Below, one piece after another: positions 25,363 through 33,267 of a stretch of DNA of 42,652 nt; position 1 is the stretch's first letter, and every line of letters starts with the position of its first letter. This stretch comes from Bacteroidota bacterium. Lineage in GTDB: Bacteria; Bacteroidota; Bacteroidia; AKYH767-A; OLB10. The translations under genes were made by a program, and so were the position numbers. The DNA lies in assembly GCA_029547265.1 (NCBI GenBank), contig JAKPPP010000106.1, positions 1 to 42,652 on the forward strand. The letters run 5' to 3'. Below the pieces are notes generated by a model. The model ran no database searches and had not been told where the DNA came from. It worked only from the letters and a program-made list of their open reading frames with translations.

Positions 25363-27192
25363 TTAAAAAAATCGAAGTGCAACTTTTCCTCCCACCCACA
25401 TATCAACATGAGTTGATTTATCTATATCGTCTTTATAGAAAATATGCGGATGCATTGAATCAAAAATTGAAGGATAATGCGAATAATTCGTGTTTGTAAG
25501 TTGAGCGTTCAGTACAGGGCCTGCAGCAATATAAAACCCTTTACTGATTCTATATTCGGCACCAACATACAATTTATTCAACAAATTAATTTTCGGACCA
25601 ACAGAACCTTTGTTGATTTGTTGAGCAGAGAGGTCAAAGTCCATTAACCATCTTTTACCTAATCTTATTGACGAACCTACACCGTAACCAAAAGACCAAA
25701 GAATAGAGTCACGTTTATCGGGACGCATTGATGCGAACAACATGGTATGAAAAGACTCAATCCCTGATCGTAGAGATGCATTGATTGCAAAAACTTCATC
25801 ACTTGCAATTTCAAATCGATGATACCCTGTTCTTACAAAGCTCATAAAACCAATCGGTAATCCTTTGCATGAATCAGAAACATTAATAAACCCTATTTGT
25901 GTTCCGGTAATTTTTCTTGCATAGTTTACAAAACCTGCAACCTGAACGCCCGACATCTCTCCGGAAGTAAAATTATAAAATCCGGATAGCTGTACTCCTT
26001 TCATATTTCCTATTACATGATTGCCGAAGCCAGACATTTGAACACCATCGAAAGAACGATGTGCCGAGTTTACAAATCCAGCAAGTTGTACACCGGAAGA
26101 TGTATCAAACATTACATTCGTGAATCCTGCAATATTAAAAGCATTCGATTTCCCTCTGTTCACGTTAAAAAAACCGCCGAGTTGAAATCCTGTAGTTGAA
26201 TCACCATTTACATTTCCGAATCCTCCTATTTGAATTCCGTTAACCGATCGTTTATCTAAATTTAAAAAACCGGCCAATTGAAATCCGTTAGTAGTTCCCC
26301 CATTCGCATTTAAGAAACCTGCTATTTGTGCTTTTGATACATCACCTCTATCGAGGTTAAACATTCCGGCCAATTCAAACTTTCGTGTTCCGCGTGAATA
26401 ACCACCAATCACATTAAAAGAATAGTCGTTAATGACATTCCCGCTTAGTAAAAAGTTAGTTCCAAGTTTTGGCAAAAAAGAAACTTGATACTTACGATAG
26501 ATGGTGTCTTTAATATTCTCTGAATTGATGATTGATTCATCGGGGATTAAAAAAGTTACAGGACTCTCCTCCTCTTGAACTGAATCAATAAGGACATCAT
26601 TTCTTTCAGGATGCAAAACAATCATCAAGTTTTGTGTCCCGGTATTTTTAACTGTAATTAATGTATCTTTATAATTTTGTTTACTAACCTTTAAGTTCAG
26701 CTGAACTTTAGTTTCGTCAATCTTAATTTTAAAATATCCGTACTTATTGGTGACGGTAGAAAGCATTTTAGCTCCTTCGTATATCGAAACAGAAGGGATT
26801 TTTTCTCCTGTAACGCCATCGGTAACATATCCGTTGATAATATAATACTCTTTATCACCTTGTTCAGTTTCTGCTTTTGGCGCAGCCGACAATATCAGAT
26901 AGTTTCCTTTAGCTTTATACTTTACTTTATTTCCGAACAAGAGAAATAAAACTTCACGTACTCGTTTTTTTGCGACAGTTAATGTTACTTTTTTATCTGC
27001 ATCAAAGAGATTCGAAGGATAAGAAAATATAAATTTTCCTTGTGCTGATATTCTGTCGAGGGCCGATTTTACCGGTTCACTATTAAAAGAAACTGTAACC
27101 TCTCTTTCAAGAACCGGAACTGAAGATTGACCGAATAAGTTAGCAGAAGCCACTACCAACAACCACAATAATAAAAGTGCACGATTTTTCAT
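25363..27192 (-). CDS. STN + carboxypeptidase-regulatory-like protein with 16-residue GFxN repeats
   Basis: The 609-residue protein starts at MKNRALLLLWLL with a signal peptide to LFGQ. Residues about 28-100 form an STN domain (VTVSFNSEPVKSALDRISAQ...VTLTVAKKRVREVLFLLF...NYLIL). About 115-190 is a CarboxypepD_reg-like domain (INGYVTDGVTGEKIPSVSIYEGAKML). Residues 289-416 are eight consecutive 16-residue repeats with consensus QxxGFxNxxxxxxxGx, with weaker units on both sides, as in LA_2272-type surface repeat proteins. A barrel-like end follows (FGYGVGSSIRLGKRWLMDFDL...VALRFF). The STN domain is the part of FecA-type receptors that contacts FecR, so this protein, and not the TonB receptor, is probably the signal transmitter. 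It starts 4 bp after the fecR stop. An upstream in-frame start near 27225 would overlap fecR. Confidence 0.85.
   Translation of the reverse strand: MKNRALLLLWLLVVASANLFGQSSVPVLEREVTVSFNSEPVKSALDRISAQGKFIFSYPSNLFDADKKVTLTVAKKRVREVLFLLFGNKVKYKAKGNYLILSAAPKAETEQGDKEYYIINGYVTDGVTGEKIPSVSIYEGAKMLSTVTNKYGYFKIKIDETKVQLNLKVSKQNYKDTLITVKNTGTQNLMIVLHPERNDVLIDSVQEEESPVTFLIPDESIINSENIKDTIYRKYQVSFLPKLGTNFLLSGNVINDYSFNVIGGYSRGTRKFELAGMFNLDRGDVSKAQIAGFLNANGGTTNGFQLAGFLNLDKRSVNGIQIGGFGNVNGDSTTGFQLGGFFNVNRGKSNAFNIAGFTNVMFDTSSGVQLAGFVNSAHRSFDGVQMSGFGNHVIGNMKGVQLSGFYNFTSGEMSGVQVAGFVNYARKITGTQIGFINVSDSCKGLPIGFMSFVRTGYHRFEIASDEVFAINASLRSGIESFHTMLFASMRPDKRDSILWSFGYGVGSSIRLGKRWLMDFDLSAQQINKGSVGPKINLLNKLYVGAEYRISKGFYIAAGPVLNAQLTNTNYSHYPSIFDSMHPHIFYKDDIDKSTHVDMWVGGKVALRFF
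25945..26328 (-). repeat. Eight-unit 48-bp coding repeat (16-residue GFxN solenoid)
   Basis: Translated units include QIAGFLNANGGTTNGF, QLAGFLNLDKRSVNGI, QIGGFGNVNGDSTTGF and QLGGFFNVNRGKSNAF, each exactly 16 residues with no indels across eight units; a ninth of 15 residues follows. The DNA has diverged between units, so the array is old and maintained at protein level. Confidence 0.85.
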
Positions 27193-27196
27193 AACA

Positions 27197-28183
27197 TTAA
27201 TTACAAGCATTTCCCGAAAAAACAATTGTTGTATCTTGATGCTTAACTTCCAACCCTAATGTTTCACTGATAATTGACAATACTGTTTCGAGTGATTCAT
27301 TCTCGAAGCGAACGGTTAATTTACAATTAGCTATTTTTTCATCAGCAATAACATTCACTCCATATAACTTACTGATAGCTGAAGCTACTTCCGACATTGG
27401 AGTATTATTGAAATTCAATATTCCATCACGATATGCAGTTGCATTCATTGGTAATTTATCGAACTTAGTAATACTTCCGTTTCCTCTATTATAAACAGCC
27501 GATTCTCCTTTCTTAAGATAAATACCTTCGCCTGTACTTCTATAGAAATAAACTTCACCTTCTTCAACAATTACTGTTACTTCACTGCTATCATTATTCG
27601 TTGATACATTAAAAGCTGTACCAATATCTTTTATAAAAACTCCATTTGTTTCTACAACGAAAGGAATTTTTTCATCATGAACAACATTAAAATATGCTTC
27701 ACCTTTTAATACAACTCGGCGATTTTTCTTACCAAAATTATCAGCGTATTGAATTACCGAGTGTTTATTTAATGTAATAATGGAGCCATCGGGCATTGTA
27801 TCGTGCATCACTTTATCGCTTGATATCACTGCTAACATATTTACCGATTGATTTAAAAACAGCATCCATGAAACTCCCACAACTACTAAAATTACAGCGG
27901 CAATACGGAACCAAGTTGATTCATAGAAATGCTTGGATTTCAATTTCACAACCTGCGAATCATTTAAGCTTAGTTTCACTTTTTCCCAAGCTTTATCAAC
28001 TTGATAATCGTTTGTGTCGGTAGCCTGCACCGAGTCAAACACCTGCTTCATCTCTTCAAAATACACACGGTTTTCTTCTGAAGCTTGTCGCCAAAGTTCC
28101 ACTTCTCGAACTTGTTCGGGATTAGCTTCACCGGAAAGCACCAGTGCTATTAAGACATCGATATGTTCGGTATTATTTAACAA
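27197..28183 (-). CDS. FecR-family anti-sigma factor
   Basis: The 328-residue protein has an N-terminal cytoplasmic part with helices (LIALVLSGEANPEQVREVELWRQASEEN), one transmembrane segment (about residues 92-112, IAAVILVVVGVSWMLFL), and a periplasmic FecR domain with SDKVMHDTMPDGSIITLNKHS, RRVVLKGEAYFNV, GTAFNV and VEEGEVYF. The C-terminal LNFNNTPMSEVASAISKLYGVNVIADEKIANCKLTVRFENESLETVLSII is the DUF4974-type domain, itself STN-like. It would hold the sigma factor inactive until a signal arrives through the STN protein encoded 4 bp downstream. The start codon appears to be TTG, one base after the sigma stop, consistent with translational coupling; there is no in-frame ATG near the start. 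Confidence 0.93.
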   Translation of the reverse strand: MLNNTEHIDVLIALVLSGEANPEQVREVELWRQASEENRVYFEEMKQVFDSVQATDTNDYQVDKAWEKVKLSLNDSQVVKLKSKHFYESTWFRIAAVILVVVGVSWMLFLNQSVNMLAVISSDKVMHDTMPDGSIITLNKHSVIQYADNFGKKNRRVVLKGEAYFNVVHDEKIPFVVETNGVFIKDIGTAFNVSTNNDSSEVTVIVEEGEVYFYRSTGEGIYLKKGESAVYNRGNGSITKFDKLPMNATAYRDGILNFNNTPMSEVASAISKLYGVNVIADEKIANCKLTVRFENESLETVLSIISETLGLEVKHQDTTIVFSGNACN

Positions 28184-28184
28184 G

Positions 28185-28766
28185 TTATAATTGTTTTAGA
28201 AGGAAATCGGTTAACAGTATAATGAAGGGGAGATATTCTTTCAATTCTTCTCGCATTATTCGCAATGCTTTCCCCATTTGATTTTCAACAGTCTTGATAG
28301 AAATTCCTAAATGAGAGGCAATCTCAGCATATTTCAATTCCTCATAACGACTCAGCCTAAATACTATTCTGCATTGTTCAGGCAGCTTTAGAAGTGCCAA
28401 GCTTATACGTTCCTGTAGTTCTTTATGTCGCAAATTTGCAACAGGATGCTCAACAGGAATTTCATCATTCATTTTTTCGTTTGCATACATTGATCTCACT
28501 TTTGACTGAGCAATGAAATTGAGGCAACGATTATGAACTGCTCGATAGAGATACGATTTTATTGAAACCTCTATTCTAAATTCGGATCGTTTTTCCCAAA
28601 TCGCCACAAACACCTGTTGAACTAGCTCTTCCGCATCATCGGGATCGTTTACAATTCCGTTCGCATAGCGGCATAGGGCTTTATAGTAGGCACGAAAGAT
28701 TACTTCGTAGACCTTCTGATCGCCGTTACTGAATGCCGTTTCTATTTCGCGGTTTGTATATTCCAC
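28185..28766 (-). CDS. ECF-type RNA polymerase sigma-70 factor
   Basis: This 193-residue protein has region 2 (YEVIFRAYYKALCRYANGIVNDPDDAEELVQQVFVAIWEKR) and region 4 with a helix-turn-helix (LPEQCRIVFRLSRYEELKYAEIASHLGISIKTVENQMGKALRIMREEL), the usual pattern of Bacteroidota ECF factors paired with FecR. The start is GTG; an in-frame stop lies just upstream, so no longer form exists. It is the first gene of the sigma-fecR-STN operon. The GGGGTAA-N14-GTCATA element 48 bp upstream suggests autoregulation. Confidence 0.95.
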   Translation of the reverse strand: MEYTNREIETAFSNGDQKVYEVIFRAYYKALCRYANGIVNDPDDAEELVQQVFVAIWEKRSEFRIEVSIKSYLYRAVHNRCLNFIAQSKVRSMYANEKMNDEIPVEHPVANLRHKELQERISLALLKLPEQCRIVFRLSRYEELKYAEIASHLGISIKTVENQMGKALRIMREELKEYLPFIILLTDFLLKQL

Positions 28767-28813
28767 TTTACGAATTTACCCAACATTGATAAATGTGGCT
28801 CGTTATTTAAGAA

Positions 28814-28843
28814 TATGACAACCCAAAAGCGGGTTACCCCTAT
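28814..28843 (-). promoter_or_regulatory. Putative ECF-sigma promoter of the sigma operon (GGGGTAA-N14-GTCATA)
   Basis: On the minus strand ATAGGGGTAA (28843-28834) is followed after 14 nt by GTCATA (28819-28814), identical in sequence and spacing to the element before the TonB receptor. Between the blocks lies an AACCC/GGGTT inverted repeat. Positioned as an autoregulatory promoter. Confidence 0.62.
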
Positions 28844-28871
28844 CCGAAACCTAAAAAATTTTCAATTTCTT

Positions 28872-29744
28872 TTAAAAAAAGCGAATTGAGTATGAATGCA
28901 TAGCATCTTCCTCAGCTTCTAATGCACAAATTCCTTCTTTTTGGCTGATATCGCCGCTAGCATTTACGCTATCCGCTATTCCCCACCAAGGTTCAATACA
29001 TACAAAATCGGCGTTCTTAGCCGCCCAGATGCCTAAATACGGGCAACCATTCAGTTCCATTGTAAATCCGTTACGGCTTCCAGGAACTTTTAACGTTACC
29101 GACCCGGCTTTTACGGTTTTAAATACTAATGCATCTTCCATGAACAACTCTTTGTTCAATTCAAGCATCGTTTGATCTTCAAGGAAAGGAACAGATTCTG
29201 TACTTATCAATCCATTATCCAAAAGCCAACGATTTGCAGTAACCGGTTGGTCGAAACGCAATTTATAATCGTTGTAAGAAGTTCCATTCACTAAAGGAAT
29301 ATTAAAAGCAGGATGTCCTCCGACAGAATAAAACATTGTTTGTTCTCCATCATTTTCTACTTTATGATGAATATGCAATGTGCTTCCTTCTAATTCATAA
29401 ATCACATAAAAATTAAATTGAAACGGATATACGACTTCAGTTTTAGCATTACTGCTTAAAACAAAAGTAATCGATGTTGCATTTTGATCAAACACTTCGA
29501 ATTCACTCTCACGAGCAAATCCATGTCGGTTTAGGGTATATTCGTTACCGTTATAGCGGTATTTATTGTCTTTTAACTGACCAACAATCGGAAATAATAC
29601 AGGAGCATGCTTTGGCCACTCAGCGCCGGCTTGCCATAAGTATTCGAGGCTGTTTTCTTTGTTAATGATTGACGTTAACTCTGCACCGGCCGATTGAACC
29701 GACACTTTTAATTTTTCGTTTTCTATGCTGTAAACTGAACTCAT
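28872..29744 (-). CDS. Aldose 1-epimerase family protein (LacX/YeaD-like)
   Basis: The 290-residue protein belongs to the galactose-mutarotase-like fold. Visible features are the opening strand YSIENEKLKVSVQSAGAELTSI, APVLFPIVGQLKDNKYRYNGNEYTLNRHGFAR (the RHGFAR block includes a substrate-site His), HIHHKVENDGEQTMFYSVGGHPAFN (second active-site His in GGHPAF), and CIEPWWGIADS. Members act on aldose or hexose-phosphate anomers; the substrate here is unknown. Its ATG overlaps the stop of the upstream aldehyde dehydrogenase by an ATGA junction (29741-29744), so the two are translationally coupled despite having no obvious shared pathway. Region 28767-28871 after it contains only the sigma promoter element. 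Confidence 0.88.
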   Translation of the reverse strand: MSSVYSIENEKLKVSVQSAGAELTSIINKENSLEYLWQAGAEWPKHAPVLFPIVGQLKDNKYRYNGNEYTLNRHGFARESEFEVFDQNATSITFVLSSNAKTEVVYPFQFNFYVIYELEGSTLHIHHKVENDGEQTMFYSVGGHPAFNIPLVNGTSYNDYKLRFDQPVTANRWLLDNGLISTESVPFLEDQTMLELNKELFMEDALVFKTVKAGSVTLKVPGSRNGFTMELNGCPYLGIWAAKNADFVCIEPWWGIADSVNASGDISQKEGICALEAEEDAMHSYSIRFF

Positions 29745-31183
29745 AACTTAATGCAAATATTTTTTTCTTCTGTAAAGAATTTTAATGCTTCGAATCCGCC
29801 TTCGCGGCCTACTCCTGAATTTTTCACTCCGCCGAATGGCGTTCTTAAATCACGTAATAACCACGTGTTAATCCACACAATTCCGCTATGCAGATTAGCA
29901 GCAACACGATGAGCACGGGTAAGATGTTGTGTCCATACGGTAGCAGCCAATCCATACGTTGTACTGTTAGCATATTTCAACACTTCTTCTTCCGTATCAA
30001 ATGGTTGAATTGTAACTACCGGTCCGAAAATTTCTTCTTGATTGGTTCTGCAATCGTAAGCTAATCCTTCAATTACTGTTGGCTGAATATAATATCCTTC
30101 CGAAAGTTCTCCTTCAGGCTTCACTTGCTTACCTCCGGTTAGTATGGTCCCACCTTCTTCTTGTGCCAATGCAATATAAGAAAGGATTTTCTCCATATGA
30201 GGTTTACTTACAATAGCACCAAGCCAATTTTCTTCTTTCATCGGGTCACCGATTTTCAAAGCTTTTACTTGTTCAACAAATGCTACTTTGAACTTATCAT
30301 AGATCGAGCGTTCAACGAATACACGAGACCCGCACAAACAAATCTCTCCTTGGTTAGAGAATGATGAGCGCACAGTAGTTTGAACTGCTTTATCGAAATC
30401 GCAATCGGCAAAAATGATATTCGGATTTTTACCTCCTAATTCCAGTGATAATTTCTTAAACATCGGAGCAGCAATTCTCGAAATCTCTTCGCCGGTTTTT
30501 GTTCCTCCGGTAAAAGAAACTGCCGGGATGAGTGGATGCGAAACAATTGCTTTTCCGACTTTATGTCCGTAACCATGCACAATATTTAATACTCCGGCCG
30601 GCATACCGGCTTCAATCGATAATTCAGCTAACAAATAAGCTGTCATCGGAGTGATTTCAGATGGCTTCGCAACAACGCAATTTCCTGATGCAAGTGCGGG
30701 AGCAATTTTCCATGTAAATAAATACAAAGGAAGGTTCCATGGAGAAATACATCCTGCAACTCCAATTGGAGTACGAGTAGTATAGTTAATTGCTAGTGCT
30801 CCCATTGAATGGGACTCATCGTGAAGATGCAAAGCAGCGGTAGCATAAAAATGAAAATTAGAAACAGCACGAGGGATATCTACTGATCTAGATAACCAAA
30901 CCGGTTTACCGTTATCGATTGACTCAGCTATAGCGAAGCGCTCGAGATTTTTTTCTATTAATTCGCTTAATTTAATAAGGATAGCAGAGCGTTTTTCTTT
31001 TGCCATCCCGCTCCATGCAGGAAAAGCTTTTCGCGCAGCTTCAACAGCAGCTTCAACATCACGTTCGTCGCTATCAGGAATTTTGCTGTAGACTTTTCCG
31101 TTCGCCGGATTATAATTGTCGATATATGCGCCGGATACGGGAGGTACCAACTGACCATTTATCAAATTCTGGATATGCTGCAT
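29741..31183 (-). CDS. Aldehyde dehydrogenase, probable 2-aminomuconate-6-semialdehyde dehydrogenase
   Basis: This complete 480-residue ALDH has CISPWNLPLYLFTWK, the cofactor loop FTGGTKTGE, LSLELGGKNPNIIF, the nucleophile Cys282 in GEICLCGSR, NQEEIFGPVVTI and the C-terminal NTWLLRDLRTPFGGVKNSG. The ICLCGSR and WLLRDLRTPFGG blocks, with an Arg contacting the carboxylate of the substrate, are characteristic of the ALDH8 / 2-aminomuconate and 2-hydroxymuconate semialdehyde dehydrogenase branch. Given 3-hydroxyanthranilate dioxygenase and ACMSD in this window, the kynurenine-pathway role is more likely than a catechol meta-cleavage role. It has its own promoter-like element and a palindrome upstream, and is coupled to the epimerase-like gene downstream. 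Confidence 0.87.
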   Translation of the reverse strand: MQHIQNLINGQLVPPVSGAYIDNYNPANGKVYSKIPDSDERDVEAAVEAARKAFPAWSGMAKEKRSAILIKLSELIEKNLERFAIAESIDNGKPVWLSRSVDIPRAVSNFHFYATAALHLHDESHSMGALAINYTTRTPIGVAGCISPWNLPLYLFTWKIAPALASGNCVVAKPSEITPMTAYLLAELSIEAGMPAGVLNIVHGYGHKVGKAIVSHPLIPAVSFTGGTKTGEEISRIAAPMFKKLSLELGGKNPNIIFADCDFDKAVQTTVRSSFSNQGEICLCGSRVFVERSIYDKFKVAFVEQVKALKIGDPMKEENWLGAIVSKPHMEKILSYIALAQEEGGTILTGGKQVKPEGELSEGYYIQPTVIEGLAYDCRTNQEEIFGPVVTIQPFDTEEEVLKYANSTTYGLAATVWTQHLTRAHRVAANLHSGIVWINTWLLRDLRTPFGGVKNSGVGREGGFEALKFFTEEKNICIKL

Positions 31184-31206
31184 TTGCCCTGATTTTTAAA
31201 TTTTCC

Positions 31207-31227
31207 TACTGACAAATAGTGTCAGTA
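31207..31227 (-). promoter_or_regulatory. Palindromic operator candidate upstream of the semialdehyde dehydrogenase
   Basis: A perfect 7-bp inverted repeat, TACTGAC-N7-GTCAGTA, lies 24 bp before the ATG and 12 bp downstream of a TATTTTTG -7 element (minus strand, 31247-31240). This location suits a repressor site just after the transcription start. No other copy was seen in the window. Confidence 0.5.
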
Positions 31228-31239
31228 TTCAATCTGCGG

Positions 31240-31247
31240 CAAAAATA
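31240..31247 (-). promoter_or_regulatory. -7 element (TATTTTTG) of the semialdehyde dehydrogenase gene
   Basis: Minus-strand TATTTTTG matches TAnnTTTG, about 57 bp before the ATG. No -33 TTTG at the standard distance was found. Confidence 0.4.
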
Positions 31248-31270
31248 CAGAATTTTCCTACGTCTGTAAA

Positions 31271-33196
31271 TTATTTTTGAATCATCACCTGCTGCCCTGT
31301 AGAATACCCGGGTCCAATCAAGTGAACAAAGTACATCCCGGCTGACAGCGCGCGCACATCGATTGATTCTCCTTTGGTATTATCAAAATCTTGGCTAAAC
31401 ACAAGTTTACCTTGCATATCCACAATCTCGACCTTTAAATTATCGTTAATTCGGTTTAAAGCGATGTTAATTTTATCTGTAGTCGGATTCGGAATTATCG
31501 AGAAATAAGTGTTTGCGATATTTTGCTGTAACGAGGTCAATATGGTATTGTGGGCAGTGATTAACCAAGTATCCGGATCAAGTGCTACTGTATCAACAGT
31601 AAATGGAAGGTTAACGGAATACGATTGTGCATTACTTGAATTATCGAAGCGTATAATGGTATCTTGCCCTTGGCCACTAAACTTAATCGGCAATGGTAAT
31701 TCAAAGAAACTTACTGAAGGATCCGATTGCGTTTGAGAAACGGTAAAGTTCACCGACGATCCAATTTGATTCCACACAATTGTGTAAGAAGGATAACCTT
31801 GTCCGTAGTACCAATCATCGAAATACCAAGAGAGATTTTGTCCCGAAGCATTTTCAAAATGCGTTTTTAAATTACTTGTATGTGCAAATCCGTACGACAA
31901 TTGCGGATCATTTATGTAATTCGAAAGAGCAGTAAAGAAATCTGTGTCACCAAGAATCCATCTTAACTGATGTAAAATCATAGCTCCTTTATTGTATGTC
32001 AATCGGCTGTTAAATATTCTTCCAACACTCGTAGTGTCGTCGCAAAATACAGAACCCCACGGTAAACTAGTGATGCTATTTACTCTTCCAATCTTAAATT
32101 GTTGCCAATAATTTATTGGGAATAAATGTTCGTATGATAATCCAGAAAGATAAGTCGCAAAACCTTCATTCAACCAAATATCTTCCCAGCTGGCGCAAGT
32201 AATTTTATCACCGAACCAATGATGCCCTAACTCATGTGCAATTAGTTCATGTCCGAAGCCTGTAATGAAAGTAATAGTTTGATGTTCCATTCCTCCACCC
32301 CATCCAAACTGTGCATGTCCGTATTTTTCATCCACAAAAGGGTATACACCAAATAATGAATCATACACTTGCATTGTTGAAACGATATCCGGTAAGGCAC
32401 CTGCAGCTGTTACGGAATCTTCGGGATAAACATAATTCTCTACTAACGTATTCGTAGTACCGAAAGGAACATTTAAATCAAATTGCGCGTAGTTAGTAAC
32501 TGCAAAACAAATTAAATAGGTTGCAATCGGATATCGGTGTTTCCAAACATATATATCTTGTAATCCTGTAGATAAATGCTCTGTCAATATTCCATTGCTT
32601 ACTCCAGTATTTCCTGTAGGAACAATCAACGTAACATCAAGTGAGTCGGCTTTATCCGTTAATCCGTTTTTACATGGCCACCAATCGGAAGATCCATAAG
32701 GTTCAGATAATGTCCAGATGATTGGAGCACCGTTATGAGTAGATTGCTCGAAAGAACCAAAGCCTGTATTTGCCGGAGTACCTGAGTATGCAACAGTAAT
32801 TGAATCGAGTTGTTGTGCAGGGCTAATTCCGGGAAGTATGCATGTTAAAACATCACCAATATGATTAAATGTAATTGTTGCTCCATGATAACTCACAAAC
32901 GAAACACTTAACGAATTCGACATATCGAATAGTACAGTATCGAAATCGTTGGAAAGCGGTTTGTAAAAAGTAGTAACTGATCCAGAAATAGCATTCACTG
33001 CAGGATCGACAGTCCAGTTGCAACGATAATAAACAACATCATAATCACTATTCGCTGTTTGCGTTCTGTTGGTGATGCTGCTTCGCATTTTTCGCTGTTC
33101 CGACTTTGCAATAGCTTCAGTTTCGGGAGTAGTTATCTGAGCGAATAGCGACTGACAAATAAATAGCGAAAGGAATAAGGCAAGACAATTCTTCAT
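31271..33196 (-). CDS. M1-family zinc metallopeptidase with T9SS type A sorting domain
   Basis: The 641-residue protein starts with a signal peptide to LFAQ. The M1 aminopeptidase fold is shown by GGGMEHQTITF (the exopeptidase GxMEN-like motif, here GGMEH) and by the zinc motif HELGHHWFGD with His321, Glu322, His325 and Glu344 (NEGFATY), exactly HEXXH-X18-E. The last ~75 residues (FSIIPNPTTDKINIAL...VDMQGKLVFSQ...LSAGMYFVHLIG) are a type A sorting domain, so the enzyme is secreted by T9SS. It probably trims extracellular peptides. The Asn-to-His change in the MEN motif is unusual enough to note but occurs within the family's variation as far as I know. It stands alone on the minus strand. Confidence 0.93.
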   Translation of the reverse strand: MKNCLALFLSLFICQSLFAQITTPETEAIAKSEQRKMRSSITNRTQTANSDYDVVYYRCNWTVDPAVNAISGSVTTFYKPLSNDFDTVLFDMSNSLSVSFVSYHGATITFNHIGDVLTCILPGISPAQQLDSITVAYSGTPANTGFGSFEQSTHNGAPIIWTLSEPYGSSDWWPCKNGLTDKADSLDVTLIVPTGNTGVSNGILTEHLSTGLQDIYVWKHRYPIATYLICFAVTNYAQFDLNVPFGTTNTLVENYVYPEDSVTAAGALPDIVSTMQVYDSLFGVYPFVDEKYGHAQFGWGGGMEHQTITFITGFGHELIAHELGHHWFGDKITCASWEDIWLNEGFATYLSGLSYEHLFPINYWQQFKIGRVNSITSLPWGSVFCDDTTSVGRIFNSRLTYNKGAMILHQLRWILGDTDFFTALSNYINDPQLSYGFAHTSNLKTHFENASGQNLSWYFDDWYYGQGYPSYTIVWNQIGSSVNFTVSQTQSDPSVSFFELPLPIKFSGQGQDTIIRFDNSSNAQSYSVNLPFTVDTVALDPDTWLITAHNTILTSLQQNIANTYFSIIPNPTTDKINIALNRINDNLKVEIVDMQGKLVFSQDFDNTKGESIDVRALSAGMYFVHLIGPGYSTGQQVMIQK

Positions 33197-33267
33197 TTTC
33201 GGAATTTCTGAAGAATAAAGATAAGCGATTTCCGGGAAATGATCTATGATTTTCTTCAGAAGAATGG

